Part shown: piece after piece, positions 15,001-21,652 of the stretch | How positions within the stretch are numbered: the first letter of the stretch is position 1 | Layout of the letters: every line of letters begins with the position of its first letter | Assembly: GCA_035295985.1 (NCBI GenBank) | Contig: DATHBT010000187.1 | Coordinates: 1 to 26,108 of the forward strand | Direction of reading: 5' to 3' | DNA: 26,108 nucleotides | Source: JAIVGV01 sp035295985 | GTDB taxonomy: Bacteria > Acidobacteriota > Blastocatellia > Pyrinomonadales > Pyrinomonadaceae | Position numbers and translations under genes: made by a program | The notes under the pieces: generated by a model | What the model saw: only the letters and a program-made list of their open reading frames with translations | What the model was told of the DNA's origin: nothing | Database searches by the model: none

Positions 15001-15024
15001 GGCTGTCGTTAAAATCCGACAGCC
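15001..15024. repeat. 8-bp inverted repeat in a divergent intergenic region
   Basis: GGCTGTCG (15001-15008) and CGACAGCC (15017-15024) flank TTAAAATC. The AT-rich loop could contain a -10 box (TTAAAAT) for the zinc-ribbon gene, which would put a dyad over the promoter. This may be an operator; no binding protein is assigned. Confidence 0.45.
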
Positions 15025-15055
15025 TTTGACCCGAACTCAAGCCGGGAGAGAACCG

Positions 15056-15256
15056 ATGCCCGATCAGACCGCAACGGCCGCGACCGCCGCGGAGGCCGCG
15101 CCGCAGACCTGCGACCGCTGCGACCGCGAGAGCCGCCACCTGACACGCTGGCTCGACCCCGAAGGCAACGTCGAACACCTCTGCTGGTCGTGCCAGCAGC
15201 GGCGCGAGAAGCGCGTCAACGTTAACCAGCGCTGGAAGCGCGAGCGGCGTAGCTGA
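15056..15256 (+). CDS. Small zinc-ribbon protein (CxxC...CxxC)
   Basis: A 66-aa protein with two cysteine pairs, CDRC (starting near residue 19) and CWSC (near residue 43), spaced like a zinc ribbon, with a short loop (LDPEGNVEHL) between them and a very basic tail (REKRVNVNQRWKRERRS). The ATG at 15056 is preceded by GGGAGAG at a good distance; an earlier in-frame ATG reads through the inverted repeat. It lies divergent from the PrcB-like lipoprotein and convergent with the DUF434 gene. The metal site and basic tail fit nucleic-acid or ribosome binding, but the role is unknown. Confidence 0.72.
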   Translation: MPDQTATAATAAEAAPQTCDRCDRESRHLTRWLDPEGNVEHLCWSCQQRREKRVNVNQRWKRERRS

Positions 15257-15292
15257 CCGAGCCGCGCGGCCTTCCGTCCGTTCCTCGGATCG

Positions 15293-16060
15293 CTAATCGG
15301 CGATCAGGCGGGCTAACGAATCGTCAGTCGGCCTGCCCTCGTGCGAGAGATCGACGACCCACGCCTCCGGCACGTGGCGCGCGAGCAGGTGCTCGTTGAA
15401 GTTGAGCCAGCGCGCGGCCCCGTCGAGTATTGTTGAGTCCGACGTGACGGCGACGCCGCCCGCCCGCACGATCTCGCGGTCGGGGTTGAAGACGACCTCG
15501 ACCGTCCAGCCCCAACCCTCCTCGCCTGAAACTTCCCTGATCTTCTGCGCGAGCCGGCCGCTGTTCGAGATCGGCTTGTCTAAAAACCACTCGACCGCGC
15601 CCGGCCCCAGCGCGGCGAGCGCGCGGCCCGCGAGCATGATGGCCCGCACGGTCTCGTTGACGGCACGGTACGAGCCGTGGACGCCGGAGAGGTCGCGCAG
15701 CACGCCGTCGCGCCCGCGCACGACGAGGCCGCCGCCGAGCGCGGCCTCCGCCGTGATGATCAGGTTGAAGCCGTCAACCGCCAGCCGCTCGCCGGCGACC
15801 TGCGAAGGCCCGACGCGGCGCGACGCGCGGCCCGCCAGTTGCTCGTCCGTGCAGGCGGCGCGCGAGACGGCGAGGCGCTGTCGCTCGTCGAGCGCGTGGC
15901 GGTCGCCGACGAGTTTCAGCGCGGACTTCATCGTGTAACCGCGCCCGAGCAGCCAGGAGAGTTCGGCCACGGCGGTGCGGAGCGCGCCGAGCCGCGCGGG
16001 CGCGAACAGGCGCGCGTCCTCCGGGTGCGCGCCGCGGTGCTGTCGCCTGTCGGGACTCAC
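15293..16060 (-). CDS. DUF434 domain-containing protein
   Basis: Cytoplasmic protein of 255 aa. Residues 12-72 match DUF434 (ELSWLLGRGYTMKSALKLVG, then QRLAVSRAAC). The rest matches the domain that usually accompanies it: VDGFNLIITAEAALGG (95-110), GVHGSYRAV (126-134), WFLDKPISNSGRL (158-170) and TSDSTILD (206-213). The spread of acidic residues (Asp96, Asp161, Asp208, Asp213) recalls the PIN/NYN nuclease core, so an RNA-acting or nuclease role is possible; that is inference. The start is GTG at 16060, needed to include the domain's first conserved residues. Only 29 bp separate it from the divergent HAD gene, so its mRNA leader must be very short or absent. Confidence 0.85.
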   Translation of the reverse strand: MSPDRRQHRGAHPEDARLFAPARLGALRTAVAELSWLLGRGYTMKSALKLVGDRHALDERQRLAVSRAACTDEQLAGRASRRVGPSQVAGERLAVDGFNLIITAEAALGGGLVVRGRDGVLRDLSGVHGSYRAVNETVRAIMLAGRALAALGPGAVEWFLDKPISNSGRLAQKIREVSGEEGWGWTVEVVFNPDREIVRAGGVAVTSDSTILDGAARWLNFNEHLLARHVPEAWVVDLSHEGRPTDDSLARLIAD

Positions 16061-16089
16061 ACAGTTATACTAAATCAAAACGCGGAAGT
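16061..16089. promoter_or_regulatory. 29-bp divergent promoter region
   Basis: The plus strand has TATACT (16066-16071), about 18 nt before the HAD start. On the minus strand the same bases read TAGTATAAC, ending a few nt before the DUF434 GTG. Both -10 boxes overlap, and the minus transcript would be nearly leaderless. Confidence 0.5.
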
Positions 16090-16680
16090 ATGACGGTAAA
16101 GAAAGAGAAGCCGATCAAGCTCTACGTCTTCGACGCCGACGGGACGCTGCGCGGCTGCACCGTGCCGGGCCAGCCCTGCCCGAACCGCGCGGGCGAGTGG
16201 GAACTGCTGCCCGGCGTCAAAGAAAGGCTCGCGCGGATCGAGTGGGACGAACGCGCGGGGCCGCACTTCGCCGTCGCGACGAACCAGGGCGGCGTCGGCC
16301 TCGGCTACTTCACCGCCGCGGCGGCGCGGCGGCTCGTCGAAGACACGGTCGAGGCGGCGTTCGGGCGCACGGCCCCGCCCGGCTCGATAGAAATCTGCAC
16401 GCACGCGCCCTTCGCCGGCTGCGCCTGCCGCAAGCCGAAGGGCGTGATGTTACGGCGACTCATGCGCCGCTTCCGCGCCCGCCCGGACGAGACGCTGTTC
16501 GTCGGCGACACGGAGGCCGACGAAGGGGCCGCGCGCGAAGCCGGCTGCCGCTTCCGTTGGGCGCGCGAGTTCTTCGGCTGGGACGCGGCGGAGACGCGGG
16601 TGGCGGCTGAGGAAACAACGAACGAGGGCGGCGAAAACTGCGCGGCCGGCGAGAGCGGCGCGGGGCGAGGTTCGCGTTGA
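16090..16680 (+). CDS. HAD-IIIA family phosphatase, GmhB/HisB-N-like
   Basis: Phosphatase of 196 aa from the branch that includes D-glycero-D-manno-heptose bisphosphate phosphatase (GmhB) and the HisB N-domain. The nucleophile motif is FDADGTL (Asp15, Asp17), motif II ATNQGGVG (Thr64), motif III CRKPKG (Lys115, Lys117) and motif IV VGDTEAD (Asp140). A zinc-loop pattern with Cys103, His105, Cys111 and Cys113 is typical of this branch. The C-terminal 30 residues are low-complexity Glu/Gly/Ala. No heptose or histidine genes lie nearby, so the substrate is open. The last 4 nt overlap the TTG start of the NUDIX gene; the two hydrolases are one operon. Confidence 0.87.
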   Translation: MTVKKEKPIKLYVFDADGTLRGCTVPGQPCPNRAGEWELLPGVKERLARIEWDERAGPHFAVATNQGGVGLGYFTAAAARRLVEDTVEAAFGRTAPPGSIEICTHAPFAGCACRKPKGVMLRRLMRRFRARPDETLFVGDTEADEGAAREAGCRFRWAREFFGWDAAETRVAAEETTNEGGENCAAGESGAGRGSR

Positions 16681-17138
16681 GCGTCGTGACGAAGGAGCAA
16701 GTGTCGGCCGGCGGCGTCGTCTTCAGGCGGCGGGGCGGGGCGGTCGAGGTCGCGCTCATCTCGGTCGGCGAGAAGGCGCGCTGGCAGTTGCCGAAAGGTC
16801 TGGTCGGCAGGAACGAGTCGCCGGAGCAGGCGGCGCTGCGCGAGGTGCGCGAGGAGACGGGCTGTGAGTGTGAGCTGATCGCGCCGGTCGAGACGGCCGA
16901 GTACTGGTACTTCGGCGGCGCAGCGCGCGGCGGCGGGCGCGTGCGCTTCCACAAGTTCGTACACTTTTACCTGATGCGCTACGTCTCCGGCGACGTGCGC
17001 GACCACGACGCGGAGGTCAACGAGGCGCGCTGGGTCGAGATGGCCGCGGCTGCCCCGATGCTCGCCTTCAGGGGCGAGCGCGTCGTCCTTGCGCGGGCGC
17101 TGGAGCTGATCGAAGGGGCGGAAGGAAATGATGAATGA
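16677..17138 (+). CDS. NUDIX hydrolase
   Basis: Hydrolase of nucleoside-diphosphate-linked substrates, 153 aa. The NUDIX box is complete at 41-63 (G-x5-E-x7-REVREETGC), giving the magnesium site in REVREE. The preceding AGGVVFRR and the WQLPKG lead-in fit the group with diadenosine polyphosphate or (deoxy)nucleotide hydrolases. The start is TTG at 16677, which overlaps the HAD stop (TTGA) with GAGG 7 nt upstream; a GTG at 16686 is the alternative. Its last codons and stop lie inside the left arm of the inverted repeat at 17125-17255, so the C-terminus (GNDE) is written by the repeat. Confidence 0.9.
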   Translation: MSVVTKEQVSAGGVVFRRRGGAVEVALISVGEKARWQLPKGLVGRNESPEQAALREVREETGCECELIAPVETAEYWYFGGAARGGGRVRFHKFVHFYLMRYVSGDVRDHDAEVNEARWVEMAAAAPMLAFRGERVVLARALELIEGAEGNDE

Positions 17139-17255
17139 TGAGTGCGGAATGATGAATTAAAGACAACGGAACAGTTTTCAGTTTTCAGTTAAGAAAACCT
17201 GCTTTGCTGAAAACTGAAAACTGTTCGTCATTCATCATTCCGCATTCATCATTTC
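17125..17255. repeat. Long imperfect inverted repeat between convergent genes
   Basis: Two arms, about 17125-17188 and 17207-17255. Perfect blocks are 20 bp (17169-17188 with 17207-17226, built on CAGTTTTCAGTTTTCAG) and 15 bp (17143-17157 with 17230-17244, TGCGGAATGATGAAT). The left arm carries an extra ATGAGTG-type segment. The arms end close to the stop codons of both flanking convergent genes. It could act as a two-way transcription barrier, but its wording (AATGATGAATG, CAGTTTTCAG) suggests a dispersed element. Confidence 0.85.
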
Positions 17256-17256
17256 T

Positions 17257-17481
17257 TCACCTTCCTGCCTTCTGCCGCTTCGGGTTCGGGCGCTCCTCGG
17301 CGGGGCGCGGCGCGGCGTCCGCCTCCTCCGCCTCCGTGCCGACGTTTAAGTCCGCGCGTCCGCGCTGGGCCTGCGGGCCGGTGGAACGCTTGTGCAGTTT
17401 GTTCGGCGCGCCCGGCTCTGGCCGCTGCTTCTTGCCCTCGCCGGTCGGCGGTTCGTTCTTCCTGTCGCCTCTGCCTTTCAA
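17257..17481 (-). CDS. Small basic hydrophilic protein, unknown
   Basis: A 74-aa protein, almost all charged, Pro, Gly and Ala, with no hydrophobic core: likely disordered. Basic patches are at the N-terminus (KGRGDRKN) and C-terminus (NPKRQKAGR), with an acidic middle (TEAEEADAA). The start is TTG at 17481 preceded by a very strong ribosome site, AGGAGG 6 nt upstream, which is the main reason for calling it a gene. It lies downstream of the SDR gene on the same strand, separated by the 7-bp repeat array. It is one of three Lys/Gly/Ala-rich proteins in this stretch. No function is assigned. Confidence 0.6.
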   Translation of the reverse strand: MKGRGDRKNEPPTGEGKKQRPEPGAPNKLHKRSTGPQAQRGRADLNVGTEAEEADAAPRPAEERPNPKRQKAGR

Positions 17482-17514
17482 CTCTCTCCTCCTCTCACAA
17501 CTTCTGAAAAGTTT

Positions 17515-17556
17515 GGCTAACGGCTAACGGCTAACAGCTAACAGCTAACAGCTAAT
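17515..17556. repeat. Six tandem 7-bp repeats, (G/A)GCTAAC
   Basis: Units: GGCTAAC three times (17515-17535), AGCTAAC twice (17536-17549), then AGCTAAT (17550-17556). It begins 7 bp past the SDR stop codon. The same heptamer occurs in both orientations at 23303-23399. Heptamer arrays of this type (short tandemly repeated repetitive sequences) are known in other bacteria such as cyanobacteria. Confidence 0.9.
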
Positions 17557-17562
17557 GTTTCC

Positions 17563-18585
17563 TCACGCCGCGCCGGTCGTCTCGCCGCCGAGCAGCGTGA
17601 TGACCTCGCCGGTGATGTAGCTCGAATCCGCCTCGGACGCGAAGAAGACGAAGGCGGGCGCGATCTCCTCGGGCTGCGCGGGCCGCTTCATCGGCGTGTC
17701 CGCGCCGTGCTCCGCGACCTTCTCAGCCGGCTTGTCCGCGACGTTCAGGGGTGTCCAGACCGGGCCGGGCGCGACGCAGTTGACCCGTATGCCGCGCTCG
17801 ACCAGTTGCTGCGCGAGCGACTTGGTGAAGGCGTTGATCGCCCCCTTCGTCGAGGAGTAGTCCAAAAGCTCCTTGCTGCCCTGGATGCCCGTGATCGAGC
17901 CGCAGTTGATGATCGAGGAGCCGGGCCGCATGTGCGCTACCGCCGCCTTCGCCATGTAGAAGTAGCCGTAGATGTTCGTGCGGAAGGTGCGATCCCACTG
18001 CTCCTCCGTCAAATCTTCAATAGACTCCTGGTGCTGCTGGAACGCGGCGTTGTTGACGAGTACGTCGAGCCGGCCCAACTCACGCACGGTGCGCTCGACC
18101 GCGCGGCGGCAGAACTCGGAACTCTTCACGTCGCCGGGCAGGAGCAGCGCGCGCCGGCCTTCCGATTCGACGGCGCGCAGCGTCTCCTCGGCGTCCTGCT
18201 GCTCCTCTTCGAGATAGACGATTGCCACGTCCGCGCCCTCGCGCGCGAAGAGTACGGCCACTGCGCGGCCGATGCCGCTGTCGCCGCCGGTGATGAGCGC
18301 GACCTTGTCTTGAAGTTTCCCGGAGCCGCGGTAGAGCGGCGCTTCGTACTCGGGCCGCGGCGTGACCTCCGCCTCGATACCGGGCTTGGGCTGGTGCTGC
18401 GCCGGCATCGGCGACACGGGCTGTTGCTGCTCACCCTGCGGAGGGGCCTGCTCTTTGCCCTGCTTCTTCGACGCCTTCTTCGCCGCCGACTTCTTCGCGC
18501 CGCCCTGCTTGCCTGCCGACTTGCCTGCCGACTTCTTAGCCGCCCGTTGGCCGGCCCCCTTCGCTGCCTTCTTTGAAGTTGCCAT
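17563..18585 (-). CDS. SDR family oxidoreductase with Lys/Ala-rich N-terminal extension
   Basis: NAD(P)-dependent short-chain dehydrogenase of 340 aa, of the YghA/YdaD general-stress type. The cofactor motif TGGDSGIG is at 99-106 (this subgroup has GGDSGIG rather than GxxxGIG), NNA at 178-180, and the catalytic residues are Asn204, Ser230, Tyr243 and Lys247. The C-terminal GxV-ITLLGGE is also typical. The first 45 residues are a Lys/Ala/Gly repeat (AAKK, SAGK, AKKA units) like histone H1 or AlgP tails, followed by a Pro/Gln linker to about 85. Such a tail is absent in most SDRs and suggests binding to DNA or polyphosphate. GAGGG precedes the ATG. It lies on the strand of the small basic proteins and LigD, next to the repair genes. 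Confidence 0.9.
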   Translation of the reverse strand: MATSKKAAKGAGQRAAKKSAGKSAGKQGGAKKSAAKKASKKQGKEQAPPQGEQQQPVSPMPAQHQPKPGIEAEVTPRPEYEAPLYRGSGKLQDKVALITGGDSGIGRAVAVLFAREGADVAIVYLEEEQQDAEETLRAVESEGRRALLLPGDVKSSEFCRRAVERTVRELGRLDVLVNNAAFQQHQESIEDLTEEQWDRTFRTNIYGYFYMAKAAVAHMRPGSSIINCGSITGIQGSKELLDYSSTKGAINAFTKSLAQQLVERGIRVNCVAPGPVWTPLNVADKPAEKVAEHGADTPMKRPAQPEEIAPAFVFFASEADSSYITGEVITLLGGETTGAA

Positions 18586-18627
18586 CCGTCCCTCGCTTGT
18601 TCCCTGAAATGTAGTGTCAGAAGTTTA

Positions 18628-18734
18628 ACCGCAGAGGCCATAAGAGGACTCACGGGGCACGATTAACTGTGAACACGATTAAACGCGAACGCGGCCAGCC
18701 GTTTCCCTCGGCTCCCTCTGTGTTCTCTGTGGCT
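18628..18734. repeat. Decayed inverted repeat related to 1658-1753, plus CACGATTAA direct repeat
   Basis: AACCGCAGAGGCCATAAGAGG (18628-18648) faces CCCTCTGTGTTCTCTGTGGC (about 18714-18733), imperfectly complementary. Both use the CACAGAGG/CGCAGAGG wording of the intact element at 1658-1753. Inside, CACGATTAA occurs twice (18659-18667, 18675-18683). It fills most of the gap upstream of the SDR gene. Confidence 0.5.
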
Positions 18735-18768
18735 GACATCCCGATGCCGGAACGACCGCCGGGCCGCT

Positions 18769-19044
18769 TCAACGCCCTCGCTTCTGGTCGCCCTTGTCGC
18801 CCTGCCCGGAGGGGACTTTCGTCTTTGCCGGGCGCTTGATGTCCTGCGCGAGCGAGCGGCCCACGTCGTCGCTCTCGTTGAAGCGGCCGCGCTCGTCGCG
18901 GCGCACGAAACGCTTGTCCGTGCCTGTGTCGATCATCTCGCGCTTGCCGCCGCCCTTGCCCGCGCCTTTCTTGCCCGCGCCCTTCTTGCTCGCGCCCTTC
19001 TTGCCGCCCCCCTTGCTCGCGCTTCCACCTTTTTCAGTCGCCAT
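18769..19044 (-). CDS. Small Lys/Gly-rich protein with TDKRFVRRD-GRF-DVGRSL motif
   Basis: A 91-aa protein. Residues 4-33 are a Gly/Lys/Ala repeat (GGGKKGASKKGAGKK), followed by TDKRFVRRDERGRFNESDDV, GRSLAQD and a basic tail with GQGDKGDQKRGR. The TDKRFVRRD...GRF...VGRSL block is a conserved pattern I recall in short uncharacterised proteins of several bacterial phyla. The ATG at 19044 was chosen over one 24 nt upstream because AAGGAG sits 6 nt before it. It is 50 bp downstream of LigD on the same strand, so probably in that transcript. A DNA-binding role is suggested by composition only. Confidence 0.72.
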   Translation of the reverse strand: MATEKGGSASKGGGKKGASKKGAGKKGAGKGGGKREMIDTGTDKRFVRRDERGRFNESDDVGRSLAQDIKRPAKTKVPSGQGDKGDQKRGR

Positions 19045-19094
19045 CAGTTTCTCCTTGTTCGTTGCCACGTCGCGGCCCGGTCAAACTTTACGGC

Positions 19095-20735
19095 TCACGC
19101 ACGCGCCCTCCGCGCCCTGCGGCCGGCGGCCGACACCCCCTCGGCCAGCCCGAACGCGCGCGTCAGGGTCTGCCGTTTGTCGAGCACCGGGCGGAACAGA
19201 TCGCCCTTGCGCCTGATCCGCGCCAGCACGTTTTTGATCGTGAAATCCTGCGGCGTGATCTTCGCGCGCGCCACCTCGTCCCACGTCAGCGGCGCGGAGA
19301 CGGTCGCGCCGGGGCGGGGCCTGACCGAGTAGGGCGCGACGACCGACTTGCCCCGCGCGTTCTGCATGTGATCGACGTAGATCGCCCCCTCGCCCCGCTT
19401 GCGAATAGAACGCTCGACCGTCGCGATGTCCGCGCGCCGGCGCGCGACCTCGGTCGCCACCTGCTCGGCCAGTCGCGCGATCTGTCCGTAGTCGTAAACC
19501 GGCTTGACCGGCACGTAGATGTGTATGCCGCGCGAGCCGGAAGTCTTCGGGTAGGATTTCAGCCCGATCTCTTCCAGGGCCTCGCGCACGACGACGGCCA
19601 GCTCGCAGATGGTTGTGAACTCGACGCCCTCGGACGGGTCTAGATCGAAGACGAACCAGTCGGGCCTGTCGAGCGAGCGCGTGCGCGAGTGCCACGGGTG
19701 GCGCTCGATGGCTCCGAGGTTCGCCATGTAGAGGAGCGTCGGCAAATTGTCGCCGACGATGTAATCGACCTCGTGGCCGCCGCCGTCCTCCACTTCGAGC
19801 GCGACGGTCGGGACGAAGCGCGGCACCTCGTCCACGTCGTGCTGGTGGAACGACTGCCCGCGGATGCCGGCCGGGTATCGCTTCATGATCAGCGGCCGAC
19901 CTTTCAGGTACGGCAGGATGAATTTCGAGACCTCGTAGTAGTAGCGTATGAGATCGGCTTTGGTCAGCCCGTCGTCCGGCCAATAGACGCGGTCGAGGCT
20001 GGTCAGCGGCACGACCTCTCGCCCGACGCGCGCCGAAACGTCGCCTGACAGCTCCTTCGACTTGAAGAGCCGCGCGGCCGGGACGGCCTTTCTCTCGCCC
20101 CCCGCCTTCGTGCTGAACTTTTTGACGCCCTTCGGATCGCTCACCACGCGGGCCGGCGCGCCCGACGCGCCGCGCTTCGCCGCCTTCTTCTCGACGCCCG
20201 CGAGCCATGCGCGCGCCACGTCGTCGTCCGCGACGCGCAGTTCGAGTTGCCAGCCCGGCTCGGCGAACTCGTCGCGCCCCTTGATGAGCAGCCACTGCCC
20301 CTCGCGCCCGCCCATCCGCACGAGGTTGAACTCGCCGCGCAGCTTCCTCCCGTTCAGACGGAACTTCAGCCGGCCCGCTTCGAGCGCGCCGGCCGCGTCG
20401 TCCCCTTCGACGAGTTCATACTTGCCCTCGTCCCAGATCATGTGGCGGCCCGCGCCGTACTCGCCTTCGGGGATGACGCCCTCGAACTTCGCGTACTCGA
20501 CCGGGTGATCCTCGGTCTCGACGGCGAGCCTGCGCTCCGACGGGTCGAGCGACGGCCCGCGCCGCACCGACCAGGACTTGAGCACGCCGTCGATCTCCAG
20601 ACGGAAGTCGAAGTGGAGCATCGAGGCGTGGTGCTCCTGCACGACGAAGCGGCGCAGGTTGCGCTTCGCCAGCGTCCCGCGCGGTTCGGGCGTGCGGCGG
20701 AAGTCGCGCATCTTCTGGTAGGTCTCAAGGCCCAT
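19095..20735 (-). CDS. ligD: LigD-type DNA repair protein: 3'-phosphoesterase plus polymerase/primase, no ligase domain
   Basis: End-processing enzyme of bacterial non-homologous end joining, 546 aa. The phosphoesterase domain (about 10-170) has QEHHASMLHFDFRLEIDG (33-50) with His35/His36/His41/Asp43, and His77, for trimming 3' ends. A lysine-rich linker (180-230) leads to an archaeo-eukaryotic-primase-type polymerase domain (about 240-530) with VYWPDDG, DNLPTLLYMANLGAIE (329-344), the metal pair FDLDPSEG (Asp364, Asp366), SGSRGIHIYVP (399-409) and DHMQNARGKSVVAPYSVR (455-472). The ATP-ligase domain found in Mycobacterium and Pseudomonas LigD is absent: PE joins Pol directly. A separate ATP-dependent ligase gene lies 0.9 kb upstream. 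No clear ribosome site precedes the ATG. Confidence 0.93.
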   Translation of the reverse strand: MGLETYQKMRDFRRTPEPRGTLAKRNLRRFVVQEHHASMLHFDFRLEIDGVLKSWSVRRGPSLDPSERRLAVETEDHPVEYAKFEGVIPEGEYGAGRHMIWDEGKYELVEGDDAAGALEAGRLKFRLNGRKLRGEFNLVRMGGREGQWLLIKGRDEFAEPGWQLELRVADDDVARAWLAGVEKKAAKRGASGAPARVVSDPKGVKKFSTKAGGERKAVPAARLFKSKELSGDVSARVGREVVPLTSLDRVYWPDDGLTKADLIRYYYEVSKFILPYLKGRPLIMKRYPAGIRGQSFHQHDVDEVPRFVPTVALEVEDGGGHEVDYIVGDNLPTLLYMANLGAIERHPWHSRTRSLDRPDWFVFDLDPSEGVEFTTICELAVVVREALEEIGLKSYPKTSGSRGIHIYVPVKPVYDYGQIARLAEQVATEVARRRADIATVERSIRKRGEGAIYVDHMQNARGKSVVAPYSVRPRPGATVSAPLTWDEVARAKITPQDFTIKNVLARIRRKGDLFRPVLDKRQTLTRAFGLAEGVSAAGRRARRARA

Positions 20736-20980
20736 AAAATTTCAGCGCCCGAAGAAAATTCGCCGACTCGCGCGGCGCGATCAGTCGGCCGCACGGCGCG
20801 TCGCCGTTGAGCGTTTCCCGTACATCGCGCGTCCGCAACTAAGTCGCCCGCGCGGGCACACGGCGACCTTCACCGTCAATGGTTGCAAGGAAGATGCCGC
20901 CGGCTTTCACGCCCGCTGTGTACGCGGCCGCACAATCCAGCGCCGGGCAAATGAAGCGCGAATGCGGCGCGTGCCGCGTC
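20736..20980. other. 245-bp intergenic region between UDG and LigD genes
   Basis: Both flanking genes run on the minus strand. The region holds a perfect 12-bp palindrome GCCCGCGCGGGC at 20846-20857 without a T-run. No convincing promoter, RNA or small gene is seen; an open frame across it overlaps the UDG gene in another frame and lacks support. Confidence 0.5.
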
Positions 20981-21550
20981 TCACAGCTTCCTGATCTCCC
21001 GTTTGAGCAGCGCGAAATCCTCCCTGACACGCTCGCCCAAATCCTCTCGGTAGAAGCGCACGGCCGGGTGGTAGCCGACCAGAAACTTGCGCCCGTCGCG
21101 CTCGATGACCCGGCCACGGGCCTCGCCGACGCTCTTGACGCCGAGCATCTTTTTGGCCGCCACGGTGCCGAGCAGCATGACGAGCCGCGGGTTCACAAGC
21201 TCGACCTGCTCGAACAGGTAGTTCGACGTGCAGGTGTTGACTTCGAGCGTGCGGGGCGTGCGGTTCTTCGGCGGCCGGCACTTGACCGTGTTCGTGATGA
21301 AGAAGTCCGACCTGTCCAGCCCCGTCCCTTCGAGGACGCTGTTGAGGAAGCGGCCCGTCGCGCCGACGAAGGGCTTCCCAGTCTCGTCCTCCTCCTTGCC
21401 GGGTGCTTCGCCGATGATCAACACCTTCGCCGTGGACTTCCCGTCGCCCGGAACCGCCAGCGTGCGCGACTCCCACAGCGGGCAGAGCGTACATGTGCGT
21501 ATCTGCGCCGCCATCTCTTCGAGCCGCCGGGCCTTCTTCGACTTAGCCAT
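20981..21550 (-). CDS. Uracil-DNA glycosylase, family 4 (Fe-S)
   Basis: Removes uracil from DNA to start base-excision repair; 189 aa, the usual size for family 4. The four Fe-S cysteines are Cys20 and Cys23 (CTLC), Cys91 (CRPPKNR) and Cys107. Motif A is GEAPGKEEDETGKPFVG (47-63), the site for catalysis and uracil contact, and motif B includes GYHPAV with His161. The ATG at 21550 is set by the family start (MAKSKKARRLEEMAAQIRTC); the long open frame upstream is antisense to the ligase gene. It is 102 bp from the divergent ATP-dependent ligase gene and upstream of LigD, placing base excision, end processing and ligation together. Confidence 0.94.
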   Translation of the reverse strand: MAKSKKARRLEEMAAQIRTCTLCPLWESRTLAVPGDGKSTAKVLIIGEAPGKEEDETGKPFVGATGRFLNSVLEGTGLDRSDFFITNTVKCRPPKNRTPRTLEVNTCTSNYLFEQVELVNPRLVMLLGTVAAKKMLGVKSVGEARGRVIERDGRKFLVGYHPAVRFYREDLGERVREDFALLKREIRKL

Positions 21551-21652
21551 CACACGCGCCCCCGCCCCGCCGGCTTGCAATTTGCATTCACCTGACGCAA
21601 AACGGCTCGTGACGGGTTCGGATAAAGACTTCGACCGGGGCGGGTGTGCTGA

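Noticed and set aside
17204..17527. Plus-strand open frame of 107 codons over the inverted repeat and the small basic gene
   Set aside because: Its start lies within the repeat and it is antisense to the minus-strand gene that has a strong ribosome site.
17515..17556. Heptamer array considered as a CRISPR or an origin iteron set
   Set aside because: Units are contiguous 7-mers without spacers, and no cas, dnaA or plasmid replication gene is near.
19081..20295. 404-codon minus-strand frame inside the LigD gene
   Set aside because: Out of frame with the PE-Pol protein and Arg/Gly-rich.
20839..21117. Small minus-strand frame at the UDG 3' end extending into the intergenic region
   Set aside because: Overlaps UDG in another frame, with no ribosome site or recognisable domain.
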